NCBI GenBank assembly: GCA_019722365.1
Contig: JADFUC010001606.1
Coordinates: forward strand, 62,001-126,000
DNA length: 64,000 nt
DNA from: Lithospermum erythrorhizon
Taxonomy: Eukaryota > Streptophyta > Magnoliopsida > Boraginales > Boraginaceae
Direction: 5' to 3'
Shown here: positions 32,335 through 46,052 of the stretch, in pieces
Layout: each line of letters begins with the position of its first letter
Numbering within the stretch: the first letter of the stretch is position 1
The notes under the pieces: generated by a model
What the model saw: the letters and a program-made list of their open reading frames with translations, nothing else
Told to the model about the DNA's origin: nothing
Database searches by the model: none
Made by a program: the position numbers and the translations under genes

Positions 32335-33000
32335 GAGGAACCGGAAAAGACGTTCCGTATAGGAACAATGTTGGATGAAAACATAAAGAAAGATTGGTTG
32401 ATCTGATCAGGGAATACAAGGATATATTCACTTGGGGGCTAGAGGATATGCCTGGCATAGACACATTAGTCGCATTGCACAAGCTGTTTGTCAACTCTAT
32501 GTATGTACCCATTAAATAGAAAAAGCTGCACATTCAACAGAATGCAAAAGAACCAAGCCGCCGTGATGTAGGTTGAATCGCTACTTCAGCGCGTATGCTA
32601 TTTTGCAGCTCAGTAACGGATCATAAATGTCAGATCGTTAAAATCCAAACGGAACTCGAGGACGCCAGCAAAATTAGCTTTTGTATTCTAACAAAGCATG
32701 CCCTATGACCAAGTACTCTCACTGCTTGCCTCATGAGGTCAGATGGTAGCTGGTTACGAGGTCTTTGACTCAGGCGGATACATCACGCAAGGTGATCACC
32801 AAATTAAAATATACCTCCCAGGATGAAGAAAAAACTACCTTTATAATCGAGTACGGATCAGATCAAGGAAGGTAATGCCCTTCGCTTGAAGAATGCAGGG
32901 CCACCTACCAAATATTAGAGATTTGTTAACTCCATATTCGCCACTTTATTGGGTGAAATATGAAGATATACGTGGATGACACGTCAAAAGTAAGCAAGAC
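32335..33000 (+). pseudogene. gypsy (Tat-type) reverse transcriptase fragment
   Basis: KTFRIGTMLDENIKKDLVDL then EYKDIFTW, EDMPGID and PIK match the start of Tat-type RT (KDVFAWSxEDMPGID pattern). The catalytic YVDD tetrad is still readable at 32969-32980 (KIYVDDT). Stops and frameshifts lie between these pieces. Confidence 0.7.
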
Positions 33001-33660
33001 TGAGCCCACCACTGCACCTCGAGGAAACATCACTCAAATTGGGAGAGCAAACCTCGTGATTTAACCAGAAGTGCTCATTCAATCTCGGGAAATGGTATAT
33101 GATCAAATGAAATATAGAATCAGAGCTAAACTCCGACAAAAAATAAAGGCAATACTTGACATGCAACCTCCCTCATGAAAGTATGTTATTACAAAAAACT
33201 CACAAGATGTCTCGTCATATCTCCAAATCTGAGAACGGTGAACATGCCTTTCTCTAAAAAACATTAGAGGAGAGCCTCGAAATTCAAATTAAATAGAATA
33301 CTTGAGCTCTCCAAGGCTATTATTATCCCAACCCAACCCGAACAAACCTTGCAATATAATGTTGAGTTTGTATAGTATACGATTCGAGAAGTCGAGAACC
33401 AACAATGGCTAATATACTCTGCGTAAGTCACGCCTTACACGGGGACCAACCGTAGCAAAACAGATCCTCCCGGAAAAACAGATAATCGAAAAATTGAACC
33501 AATATGTACCAAAGTACCAAATGTAGGTTTCGATGTTTAATATACTAAATGTATCAAGTACCTCAAATCTTGCCCCATCACTGGCACCAACAACTTCAAC
33601 ATCGAGCAAAGTTCAAAACAATACGATTAATTTGCCTGAGGAACCGACCGTAAACACATC

Positions 33661-36600
33661 CGCTTGGGCTGCCCCGTCGCACTCCATTTTAAAGTTTTTC
33701 ATCTCTTGATTCTCCTTTCAGCCCCTCAAGAATGATATCTCAATACAATGTATGTTTGGTCCTCGTGATGAACTCTTGATTCTTAGTCACATATCGCACT
33801 CCTGCCTATCATAATAGCTTGCTACGACAAGAGAGGCCCAAGTCGGCACTAATCCTCTCAAACAACTCTTCTTAGCGTCAAAGCCACATATCATTATGCC
33901 CTCTCAAGAGAGACAAAGTCAACGGAACGCAGCAGCTCCCTCCAACTCACAAAACTACCAAGAGGAACACATAGCCAGCCATCGATCTTTCTCTGGGTCA
34001 GTTCATCTCCGTGATAGCCTAATTAGAATATCCGTAAAATAATACACCGACTATCACTACTATGTAACCGGTAATCTACATTAGATGTGCCTTTGAGATA
34101 ATATCCGAATATCCTCTTCACAACTTGTCAATGCTCCTTTCCTCGACTCTCCCATGAACCTACTAACCACATCGACAAAGATAAGATCCGGCCCAGCTTG
34201 CACTATATATTAAACTTTCAACCGCATCACAGCATAAGAACACGGACATGTATCTCTTTTCTCTCAATGAATTAGGTGCAAATGCCACCGATAGATGTGC
34301 ATTAGAAGTACTAGGAGTATCAATAGGCTTTGTAGACATCATACCAAATCTTTATAGAATCTTCTTAACGTGAGTCTGGCCTGTGATGTAGTGCTGTCTC
34401 TCCGACTTCTATCTCTATAGATCTCCATTCTTTAATTTTCTTGGCAAAGACTCTGTAAATCCTTCATGTCTAACTTTACACCGAGAGTCCTTCAACTTGA
34501 AGTCTGACTCGTCAATTCAAGAAATAACAATAACATATCATCTACATACAATATTTCAAGTAAATCATTTACTCAATCTTGACCTTGTTATAGCATACAC
34601 ACAACTAGTATCATATGGACTCCTAAATACCCAATCTCAAGCATGTAGCTATCAAACTTCCTCGTTGCATTTTGTCTCGGATCATTTCAAAGTATATAAG
34701 GACTTTTTCAACTTGCAAATATAATCCTCCTTCTCAACCCGGGAAACCATCCGTCAGGTCATGTATATCTCTCTTCTTCCAAATTCTCTCCATGCGAGGA
34801 AAGTTGTCTTCACATCTAACAGTTTCAAGCTTCAAATCCTCGACGTGCAATTATCATAAAAGTTAAGCACCCCGATGGAAGTATGCCCGACTGGCTGCAA
34901 AATATCTCATTGTAGTCCACTCTCTCTTTTTAATAATCAAAACCTCTAGCAACGACTCAAACCTTTATACTCGATCCCTCACCGGGTGACAACCCTTCCT
35001 TCTTCTTGAACAACCACCTGCAAGTGACAACCTTTCTTCCTTCTCGTTTTCTAGCCAACTTTCAAGTCTGATTCTTTTTAAGTAACTCCATTTCATCTCT
35101 CATGACAAAGAAGCCAATGATGTACTCACTACCAAGAATCACTTCTTTATAAGAGTCAGCCAATGGAGATCAACTTCCTCCCCGCAACCCGTAGCTAAAA
35201 GCACATATCTCATACTTATTCCCTCGTAGGAGTGTACCTTATGTTTGTACTTCAGCCGATTTAGTCCCAAACTCGATTGAAGTTCACTTACAACTTAGCC
35301 TGGTCCTTCCGTGCCTCCACTCGCTTTCTCTCAAAGACCATCTTCATCTTCACTAATTAAGTCTTCAAATTGGGTTAAACAGTGGAATCTTCTCATCAAA
35401 TACTACATTCCTACTCTCAAAATAATCCCTCCCCACGGGTGACCAAACTATAACCTTCACACCATCACCGTAGCCTACAGCAAATACTCCCTTCTTTGAT
35501 CTCAACTATACCTACTCTTCATTCACATGATAAAACTGTGCAACCAAAAACTCTTAGACTCGAAAGACCTACAGACTTCCTAAACCACTATATGAGTTTT
35601 CATATTTGTGCCTTACTCATGATCTCGATTAATCGATAACATGCCTTACTAACCGCCTCAACCCAAAAACTTTCTTTCTTCTAAATCCATCAGTCAGAGA
35701 AAGCATTACATCTAACTTCCTCTTCAAGTTCCGATTCATACGCCCGCAACACCATTCTACTGAGCATGAGGTCCGCAATTCCCTTATTCTTGCAAACTCA
35801 TCAAACTCAAGATGAGCACTCTAAACCATTATCGGCCTCAACCTCTTGATCTTCTTCCTCGCTTATTTTCACCAAAATCTTCCAACACTATTCAATCGCT
35901 TGAAAGTACCCTTCTACTTCACTATGAACACCCAAGTCCTCACTGGCAATCATCAATCAAAGATAGAAAAGCATCTCATGACTTCAAAGAATCAACACTT
36001 CAAGTGAAACCTAATAATCAAGTAGATATAATCAAGTGCGCCTGGTCCTATTTAGAGTTGCCTTAGGAAAACTTTGCTTTTGATGTAGCCTTAAATACAC
36101 AATGCTCATGCTCCAAGATCCTTAACTCATATGCCCACTCTAGAAGATTATCCTCGCTAGAATTTGTATCCCTCTCTCACCTATATGTCCAAGCCTTTAT
36201 ACGCCACAACTTGATCAGCGTCTTCTTTGTCAACTCGAGGAAGCAATCGCAAAGAAAATCTCAAGCGTAGACCTTGCAAGAAATTACAAAGTACCCCTCG
36301 CTTAACACCTTCAAAATCACTTTTGAATCATTGCATATGCATCTACATTCGCCTTTGAAGTTAAACCCTTTCTTGTCTGTGGTGCCACTAAAAAGATATG
36401 GAGATTCTTCACTCATGCACACGCCTCATTATTCAATGTGCAAAACTTCCCACTATCCTAAGCTCGATTGAACCTATCCTAACCACCTTACAAGAATAAT
36501 TATCAAGCAAATATTCCCTACTATCCACTGCTCATGTGTCAAGAACCATTTTCCTAGACATATATGATACGTAGCCCAAAATCCATAACTCCAATACATC

Positions 36601-37429
36601 GTTGTAACGCCAGGCCCACTCAACTAACGAATGTCCACTTCGGACTTCGAACTATCCTCGAAATAGCGACGGTCCCCGGCGTACTACTAAATTTATCTTT
36701 GCCTCTTTGTGTGAATAATCACTCTTCAAGCCACCCCTTCCTCCTGTAGTTAGCTTACATATCTCCTGCCTGCACCCTCATATATTAAGTTTCTCAAAAA
36801 CTTATTCTTTCCCCGATTTACCATAACTCCGATTGTTACTAGCTGCCAACAACCCTGATTATCCCAACTAGCACCACTAGCAAGTACAGAAGCCTTCTTC
36901 ACTGCGGAGCACTCGACCTAACCTCTAAAGATAAAAAAATCTTTTCCATTTGTCATTGATTTTCTAAAATCTTCTTTAAGACGGAGGAATGGTGATAATA
37001 ATATCAACGTAGAGTCTTCTATCATCAATTTTAATCTCAATACACAAATCTAATAATATTGAATCTCTATTGATCTGGGGACATCTTCGCAGACACCTTC
37101 CTACATCCCATACAAACTGACGTCATCAAAGCAACTTGTCAAGCTCTCACCGTCATGTAGACTTTTAGCTTACACCAACTCGCAAATTGCGGTTCATTTG
37201 TTCAAAAATCACAAGAATGATGTCATCCAGTTGATAACAAAGAACGTCAATGTGTCTCTATAGATTATATATTTTCAAATCTGTTGTTACTGACTTCAAC
37301 AGAGTGTTGCTCAAAACCCTTCCTCTATTTAAGAATGCCCTAACCTCGATTTGCCAAACAAGCCTTATTCCTCCCTCACGAACTTCTCAATCTTCAAACT
37401 TTTACCACCCATCTCGTCGATAATAACCT
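33661..37429 (-). mobile_element. Ty1/copia relic on the minus strand
   Basis: Read on the minus strand, the right end (37380-37200) gives a gag-like start (KIEKF, then RLVWQIEVRAFL). The middle (about 35870-35770) gives a degraded integrase piece where copia has FKxLVE...KxLRSDNGGE. The left part holds RT- and RNase H-like C-rich text. The order fits a minus-strand copia element in an advanced state of decay. No left LTR was found. Confidence 0.55.
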
Positions 37430-37442
37430 GCTTCCGATACCA
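37430..37442 (-). other. primer-binding site of the minus-strand copia relic
   Basis: The minus strand reads TGGTATCGGAAGC, close to the TGGTATCAGAGC complement of initiator tRNA-Met. It lies just downstream of a putative LTR end (TTATGAAA) and just upstream of gag-like text. This fixes the orientation. Confidence 0.65.
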
Positions 37443-37870
37443 TTTCATAACGAATATTGTCTTTTGTTATTAAGAAACACATTTAAACTGTAAATTCAAG
37501 AAGCACTGAAAAGAAATAACATCGATTTTTATTGTATCCGAAACAAACGCTTGTTTGACTAATTCACGGCAAAGCCACCATAACTGATTTTAGAAATACA
37601 ATTAACTATGAATAGTAAATATAGCAAAACCCACTAACTATTCACATGAGAAAAACTAAGAAAGCTATTACCTTTAGCATTTATACTCAACCACAAAACT
37701 AAACTCCAAAAATGGGGACATAATACTTTTACTCAACTTAAATCACAAAAAGAGATTTCTTTCCCCAACATATACACTAAAAGAATTTGGACCGGCCTTG
37801 ACTTGTGGTGGCCAGTGCTACGGTCGTCCCTGCCTATGCTATTACCTTAATATATTCTATTGTTAGTGAT
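37443..37870 (-). repeat. putative 5' LTR of the minus-strand copia relic
   Basis: A roughly 400-bp AT-rich segment beyond the primer-binding site, where the 5' LTR must lie. Its outer end is not resolved and no partner LTR was found. Confidence 0.4.
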
Positions 37871-39320
37871 AAACAATCTTAACTTTTTCTTAAATAATTT
37901 ATCAATTGGGGTGTTTGAACTCAATATATGATATACGGAGTATAAATTATAGGAGGAGGAATGAATATGTTATTTAATGACTTAAAGTATTGTAGAACAT
38001 ATAAAAATATGGATGAATGGCACTGAAATAGCTTAAAAAATAAATTGGTGTGTTGACCGTCTGGACTTTAAAATTCTAAATATAATTATAAGTTGGAATC
38101 CCTTAACATTGAGAAGAAATCATTTTAAAATTAGTTCAATATTTTTTATTTTTTCATCATTGATGTAAATAGTCATTGATAATTATTGTAAGGAGGAAGT
38201 TACCCGGATCCTTCAACACGATACTTCCTTTAGAAGTATTAGAGACATTTCGTTATCTTGTGAATGGCAATTGGCCCCCTACAATGTTAGTCTTATGTGA
38301 AATCAACATGGCTGTTTCTATCAACTCCACCCTCTCTGCCGATGCTTTTATAAGTTGAGATATACGTGACTGTTAATAATTGATGATTAAGGGCCCATTT
38401 GGTATTGACAATTTGTGGTTCTATAAAAAGAAATTGGTACTATAATCAGTTATCATCAGTTGTATGATAATGAAGATATAAGATAATTATTTTACATATA
38501 ACTTCTTCTGTTTATATTTATTCGTTATAATAGCTTTTACGGAGATAAATGGTTTAATAATAATCCTAATGAAACTTAGTTGAGATAAAGAGCATTGTTG
38601 CACGTTAATAAGCTGCCCTGCCAAGTGCCCAGCCTAAATAGCATATAATCTAACTTAATGATCAGCTTTATTATTAATTGCTTGCATCATCCGCATCTGA
38701 ATACGATACACCACATTGCTACAAAAAAGACGTGTCAAAAATATTCAAAATAATAAAGGAGCGGATGTCATATTTTTATAAATTCAATATTACAATTACA
38801 CTCAATAGCAATATCATCAATGAATAGAATCTATGTAAAAATAGAACGGATCTAAGCCGGGTAATGACACCACCGTGGTAATTTGAAAATTCTAAAGTTT
38901 ATATAATTATAAGTTAAATTACTCAAAATATAATTCTAAAGTTTATATAATTATAAGTTAAACACTCTCGATTGAGTATCTCGTTGATTTTAATCAACTC
39001 CCAATTTGACAATCACGATTTTAACTTCATACATGGAATATGACTAACGCTATCAGATAAGTAAAGTAGGACCTTCTGACTCGTGAGATAATATACGTGA
39101 TAATATAATTCCGACCATTATGATTATTATATCGGGATTATTCATGCAGATTCAAAGAATCCTATGATAACCTCGATATTATCATGAAGTTCCATTTTAG
39201 TAAGGTTTATAATTACTTATTATCAACACTCTACCAGTAACTTCATTTAACTCAAAAACTCATTTAACTAAAAACTAAAACTAATCGTTAGCAACACCAT
39301 TCCTGAACGATACAATTATG
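37871..39320. other. AT-rich intergenic DNA
   Basis: No gene seen. An ATACGGAGTAT motif at 37931-37941 looks like a MITE end remnant. Confidence 0.45.
38889..38962. repeat. 44-bp-period direct duplication
   Basis: ATTCTAAAGTTTATATAATT with the following TATAAGTTAAA occurs at 38889 and again at 38933, with no mismatch over 30 bp. Confidence 0.75.
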
Positions 39321-39348
39321 TAAATCAAAAATACTCCGATTTAATCAT

Positions 39349-39525
39349 CCAACCCTCCCGAGTACGAGGATAAACCGCCCACCATGCCCTCGACACAGCC
39401 TAAACTATCAACCCCCATCCTCAACAGAGTCTAAATTGTTCACCTCCGGATAAATTGCTCAAACCTCCAGCATACAAGCGATAAACCGCCCAAACCTCCT
39501 GAGTACGAGGATAAATTGTCCAACC
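39349..39525. repeat. degenerate minisatellite
   Basis: Four or five imperfect units built from AAACCTCC, GAGTACGAGGATAAA and CCGCCCA-type words, best seen at 39358-39382 and 39480-39520. Confidence 0.55.
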
Positions 39526-39559
39526 TCTCCTTGAGATATTAGATGTGCCATCAATACCC

Positions 39560-42500
39560 CTAAACTACGCTTTGGCTCGATCCCCGGTGGACGCACTGAT
39601 ATTTAGTGCTTTTTGATACATATCAAGCAATTCATAATTCCAAAATAATCTTCAAGGTTGCCCCACGAGGAGCGAAAGCTAAAAAGATAGCAAAAGCACA
39701 ACAATAAAAGGCGACTATAAATGATGAAACAATTAACAAAAAAAATTGCAATGTTGAACAAGCCACGACAAGACGTAGAAATCCAAAGAGGTCAAGTATG
39801 AAGAAAAGCAGGAAATAAAGAGCAAAGTCTCAAAGTTACCAAAATAGTCCTGCCAAGGCCTAATCTAGCAACTTCTAACTCGCAGAAGACGCCTCTGGTT
39901 TTAATCGGGCTTTCCTCGTCATGATCTCTCTCTCTAAGATATCAATCGCTTGGGAGCTATCATCGGCCGCTTTAGGTCAAGCCGAAATGACAAAGTTCTC
40001 GCTGCTTGAACTCGGGACACGTGGTGTTTCTAGTACGGGTCTCTAGTCAGCTTATTTCTGCCCAGCCTCTTCCGTCTTTGACTCACTGCCTCTGTCCGAT
40101 CTTCAAGGATACTTAAAAGAGAAAGCTTCCCATGGTCTCAGAGTCAATGTGAGGCATTAAATAAATTGCTGAAGTCGGCAGCTGGGAGAAAGCGTTTATG
40201 CAACGTTAACGCTCATAGATCGCAATCTTCGGACTAGGTTCAAGCAACACGATGCTAAAACTCTCAACCCGGGGATGCCAAAGTGACGCCAAGATGTGGC
40301 ATGATGTCGCTCCAATCCCCCGCTACACCCTACACTCACGTATCAAGTAGAGAATATGCCCACCTCAAAGTGGAGTAAAGAATGAGGTGAAAGAACTGAA
40401 TCGCACTGCATTTGCAGACGAGAAATTAGACTAAGTGAGAAGAAAAGCCCAATTGGCTCATTCCAACACTATATCTAAAACTTGTAGGATCGAGGTCCAA
40501 GTAGTCTTCGAGGGGTGTTCGGCTACGGGTGATGACGAAGATTCCCTATGAGTTGTCCGTGTCTAAGAAGAAACGAGGATCCTTCTACCAAACACGCAAA
40601 CTCGAAGTCTCTAGATATTCAAATCTTATGACGAATATCCATATGTAATGTATAATCGGCCCCCACTATTAAGCCGCCAAGGTCACCGAACATATCCTAC
40701 CATGTCCACATGCCTTCAAAGCCGGACATGGCTATCCGCATTACTAAGCCGCTTAAAACCACCAAAGAACATATTTCATCATGTCCAAAGAAGCAATGAA
40801 GCCGATACGGTTATTCTCCGATTACTAAAATCAAGCAAGTGTCAATGAACATATCATTGTTTTAAAATGCCTCTAAAGCCGATAAGGGCATCTTGACCAC
40901 GAGCCTCTAAAGTCGGGCTTCCAGACATATCCACAAATATCCAACGACTTGAAGAAAGCCACAGGACATACAACCTACTAAGTTAGCAATCAAAGCTAAC
41001 CTAAGTAAGATCACCTGCCTAACCTCGTATTGCCACAAGCCTACACCAACATGTAACCTCATAGGCAAAGTTGTTAAAGCTTTGGAGCTGCAATCTCAAG
41101 ATAGACTATACCAGTAAGTGCCCTAGATCAGAAGGCACGGACCAGAGCACAAGGAAATACCATTAAAACCTCGATCCGGGACCAAGGCCAAGTTGAAGTC
41201 AGCGATATCGAGACAAATGCAAAGAAATACGGGCAACCACTAAGGGTCGGAAGACTCTCGACTGATCCTTGAGACATCTTGGCCAAGACTACCATGTTTC
41301 TCTCCCGAGTTCGAGGAACGAAGTAAAGGCCATTGAGTAGCACAACCTCTGTATAACGGAGCATAGGCTACTAAGGTGGTCACCTTATCTTCCTCCGGAC
41401 TCACTCATATTTAGGATCGAAATCACACTCAAGTAGTCTCAACAAAGAACTACGAAGGCTACAACAGATAAACATACAAAAGCCAAAAGGCAACAAGAAA
41501 CAATCGTAGCACCAAAAACATAAAGACAAAAGTAAGTTAAACCAAGGCATAAGTATGAGATACCCACTATGCTTCAAGAGGGAGTAAGCATAGACTCAAG
41601 GATCATGTCACCCAAAAGGCGCACCCATCCCTTCCTTCAGCAATAAAACATCAACATCAAAGAAGAGTTAGAAGTAGGAGATGGACGTCCATCTCCAACT
41701 CATCACTCACAAAGCAAAAACAAGAAAGGGATGCTGTAGTCAAGGACAATTCCAAGTGTAACGCCGAAAGACACGGGTGGACGCCCTTTACTTGCCAACG
41801 TCCCTCAAACCAAGTGGACGTAATTAAACAAAGACTAAAAAAGCATAAATAGAATGATTCCATGAGTACGTGGTCAATAGAAAAGGAAGAGGACGTCCTC
41901 CACCTAACTAAATACCATCAATACTCAAGGTCATTTTAGACCATTTAAGTGTCATAATTCGCAATATGGATATATTATGTACGTTAGGGGCCAACCCATC
42001 CCAAGCCATGACCTGCTGGGCAAATCTAGCATAATGATTGTAATGTAAGAACTATGTTCATAAACTATTTCACCAGCTGAGACTACAAAAGCAAGAGAAA
42101 AACAAATGAAGCATGTTGAGCCCTCATGCAGGGTCGATCAAAGAATATGGGAAAGACGATCAGGTTCCAAGGTGTCTACGTTATATGCTCAAGTCATGAA
42201 TGCACAATTTAACATGAAAATATTTGGGTATAGCATACACAAATTTGTGAGGTTGGATGACCAACCTCAAATGCTCAGAAAATTATGAAAAAATCCTTAT
42301 TATTGATAAACTAGACTCCTAAACGAGTCTCAGGCGTTACAGTTTTGTCCCAATTGGACATCCGAGTTGAAAGAAACAAATCCGCAAAGAAGCTACAAAA
42401 AGCTGAAAGCAAAAATTTCCGCAAGAGTATCTTGAAATATTAAGTAACTTGAGCTAGCTGTGCCGAAAGGCGACTCAATGAAAGCCCAAAAAGAACTCGC

Positions 42501-43250
42501 CTTTTTGTTATCTTCTAACGTTATATAAGGGCATTCAAAATCGCATTTGTAACGAAAAAATTTATGAGGCAGCTTTTCAAACGTAATGTACTTTGCAAAT
42601 CAAAGTCATGCACCAAGAAAATAATCATGCCATGTACTTCAAAGAGGATCAAGTATCCGCTAAGCACGCATACCTTCCATAATTATCAAAGGGTGCATCA
42701 AAAAGTATAAAAAAGATACATAATTTAGTCAAAATGTACTACCTTTTGTAAAAGTCGAGAAAAATCCTAAAAGGTAAAGAACTTTATGTCTCTAATCAAC
42801 TTGAACTTCAAAACATAAAGAAAGCACATTAATGATGATAAATGATCACATACTGTCAAGTAAGAAGCAAAGAGAAAAATCAAAACAAAAAATAGAGGAG
42901 AACTCACCTCAAGACTACAGTAAGTGGGGGTAAAAGCTAAGCATTTAATGAATTGGAGGCGAATAAAACGAACCAGCCCAAGTAACGGGCTATGTTCGAA
43001 AAATCTGGCTACGCATCGAAGCGGAACGACAATTTTTCACATGAAAAATACATCCCAAATATTTGATTATAACAAACGGTATTCAAAATTGGTTCAAAAA
43101 TTCAAAAATGATTAAATTAAGATGATTAATTCCAAAAAAATTCATGTGGATTAAGGATAACTATTTTAGAGATCCGACATGTAATAAATTCATGTCGAAA
43201 ATATTGACTCTGTCAAATCCAAAGGATTCGGATCAATATAAATTAGAGTA
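39560..43250. other. unidentified decayed repeat region
   Basis: Moderate GC content, many short open frames and no conserved motif. GTAACGCC at 41759-41766 and its reverse complement at 42335-42342 (GGCGTTAC) resemble words at gypsy LTR edges. Probably old LTR-element sequence; class not determined. Confidence 0.4.
40665..40897. repeat. three-unit minisatellite, 75-81 bp
   Basis: Units start at about 40665, 40740 and 40821. Each has ATTACTAA-GCCGC-type sequence, then GAACATAT, then CATGTCC or a decayed form, then AAAGCCGA, and ends near ATCCGC or TTCTCCG. Confidence 0.65.
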
Positions 43251-43269
43251 CTACACCTCTAAAAATAAT

Positions 43270-43554
43270 TTAATTCTCTAATAAATTGAGAATTAAATAG
43301 GTCTTAACATGTAATACATCATGTTAACATCAAACTCAAATAACTCAATTCTCTAATAAAATTGAGAACAATTAAAAACGGCCTTAAATACTTAATACAC
43401 TATATTAACATCAAAGCCAAGTAACTCCATTCTAATAAATTGAAAAATTGAAATTGGTCTTAAATACTGCACACATCATGTTAACATCAAACCTTAAATA
43501 ACTCAATTCCTACTAAATTAGTAATTAAAATGGGTTTTAACATGTAATACATCA
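43270..43554. repeat. about 77-bp tandem repeat, first part
   Basis: Four units, each with AATTCTCTAATAAATTGAG followed by AATTAAA, GGTCTTAA, CATGTAATACATCATG and TTAACATCAAA. Each unit contains the inverted pair AATTCTC / GAGAATT. Confidence 0.85.
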
Positions 43555-45815
43555 TGTACCCACTCACCCCAAGCCTGGCCACTGAAAGTTAAGATCATTA
43601 ACAAATACGTATAATTGTATACCACCAATCACGGATAATAACAAATAAGGACTACCGACATTATCAAAAACAAAACTCTATTCCATCGTGGTACCCAACA
43701 ACACATCCAACAAAACAATGTACAAATGTAAAAACAAATCCAATTAATACAACCCAAAAAGATAAGAATCCAAAATACAACATGGAAAGATGACACCGTA
43801 ACCCTCAGCAATATATCAATACAACACACCAGCCTAGAGGCCAAATTGACAACAAAAAGAAACGCATCGACGGAGACTTCCTTTACGCCACCACCGCTCA
43901 CCTATAATCTTCACGCAGCCTCAAGAAAATGCATCCTCACCACCTCAACAGCTCCTGCATCTAGGCAGAAAACGCCCGCCCACAGAAAGCGAGGCCTACG
44001 TTCGAATTCAATACAAATACCAGACTTTACCCAATCGCTATTATAATCATGTTACAATGTATGAATATACATTAATCAGCCACATAATGAATAATCACAA
44101 CCACGTAGTTCTCCTCACTATATCACATAATACCTTATAAATCATCAACAATGCATATTCATGCATGAAAACAATCTTAACACACACAAAGTCATAAGTG
44201 ACGAGAATCCACTCAGCCAAGTAAACAAATGAGTAAAATCCAATTTCACGATTATTACAATAGAATCCACCTCAAATAATCGATGGCGCCTCCACCTCCA
44301 TCCTCTCGACCGAGGCTATACCCCCTTTAATATGCATATCACACCAAACTCCCGAATCCACCTGGCTACCCACACAATACGATACTACACCAAACCTCCT
44401 TGGCCACAAATTCACAAACAAAGAACAAATACACACAAATTTTACACACACAAGAAGACACAATCACACGTGATCACAAGTGACATTACAAAGAGACACG
44501 TGTGGTATAACCACAATCTTATAAATATGAATCATAATCTCTGTTATCTCAGGCTATAAATCTGGCAATCTCAATTATTTCACCATATGAATCATAACTT
44601 AATTTACACATAATATCATCAATCATAAGTACCCCAATTATTTTAATAATCAGCACATACATATCAAAAAAATAATCCCATGACAACACAATATGGCAAA
44701 TATATAATATTATAATATATATACGGCAGCGGTTCTCATCATGTTCCTTTGTTTCCAAAAAGGCAGACACGATAATCCTCTAAAAGCAAATTTTCTGCCA
44801 GCCCGGCGCTTCAACTCCTATTCAGTAAATATACATTATACACACATTCCATAGAATAACCTCTCTTTAACATCTATATAAACCCAGAGAAAATATCATC
44901 ACACAATTCAAATTTAGCAACTCTATAATCATCCTCATCTCCAAGATCAGTATGCACTTCAAATTCAAATATCCGTCATCACCTTATTACCCCAACAATA
45001 ACACTTAAATCACATTCTTAACTCAATCCAACTATCAATTGCCAACTACTTAACTCCATTAAATAAATCTCCAATTCAAATACTAAATATTATATATACC
45101 TAACTTTTCTCCCCAAACTTTCAAACCCAATCTCTATCTCCATATCCAAAGCCATCCAAACCAATAATTTATCTCCAAATTAATTCATTGTTAAAGTTTC
45201 AACCTCATATTACAATCGTTTAGAGTTATTTATTTAAGAAAATCAACCCCACTTACACCACTTTCTAACCCCAATAATCACCCAAAAATCCTAATCCCTA
45301 AATTAAACTTTCTGTATAACATTTAAGACAAACAAGATCTAAAAGTCAACACAAAACTCAATTATATAAAAAAGCTCAACTCAAGCCTTAAATGACGAGA
45401 TTCAGATTAAACCCATACATTCGATAATCTTACAACTAACAAGATTAAGAATGCTTCATTAAAATGAAAAAAAATTTAAGGTTCATTGGGGTAGTACGTG
45501 GTTCAAGCACCTTAGTGGAGAAGAAGAGAATGATTTTTTTTTGTGTTTTTAAGAAATGAGTGATAAGTACGAACTTGGGCCACAGAGAGTGATATTTGCA
45601 GTTTAGGCCTTCGGCTTTTGGTTCACTCGCTCTCTTCTGCTTAACAACCTAATTCGAACACGCAGTCAAATTAAATTTCTATTCTCAAACATATTATCAC
45701 AAAACCCATATTATCATTATTCGATTTAAAAATTTTAACTTAGAATCATAACACTAACCGCAACTAAAATCATAAAAAAACAATTGCTTATATAATGAAC
45801 GGAAGATTTTGTACA
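43555..45815. mobile_element. probable solo LTR of a gypsy-type element
   Basis: A 2261-bp segment interrupts the 77-bp repeat array exactly within a unit. It starts TGTACC and ends TTGTACA, the TG...CA ends with a short inverted repeat (TGTAC/GTACA) expected of an LTR. It has no pol motif, is C/A-rich and G-poor on the plus strand like the LTRs at 12.7-22.7 kb, and has their length. A clean 5-bp target duplication is not visible (CATCA left, TCGCT right). Confidence 0.55.
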
Positions 45816-46020
45816 TCGCTAACATCAAACCCACATAACCTGGCCTGTAATAAATTGAGAATTAAATGGGTCTTAACATGTAATACATCATGTTAACATC
45901 AAACCAAGATAACTCAATTCTCTAATAAATTGATAATTAAATGGGTCTTAACATGTAATACATCATGTTAACATCAAACTCAAATAATTCAATTCTCCAA
46001 TAAATTGAGAATTGAATGGG
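45816..46020. repeat. about 77-bp tandem repeat, second part
   Basis: Nearly three units of the same repeat as at 43270-43554. The first resumes at CTAACATCAAAC, the point where the left part stops (CATCATG). Together they form one array of about seven units split by the insertion. Confidence 0.85.
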
Positions 46021-46052
46021 ATCCTAACACAAGTTGGCATTAAATCCCACAT

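Larger units (their letters stand above)
31475..33660 (+). mobile_element. Ty3/gypsy relic, Tat-like
   Basis: Plus-strand protease and reverse transcriptase remains in gypsy order with no recognisable LTRs. It lies directly right of the copia element. Its left part (31500-31790) is charged, arginine- and serine-rich text like the end of gag. Confidence 0.65.

Noticed and set aside
41128..41364. 78-codon minus-strand frame in the 39.6-43.2 kb region
   Set aside because: Composition like other decayed repeat DNA and no motif; not listed as a gene.
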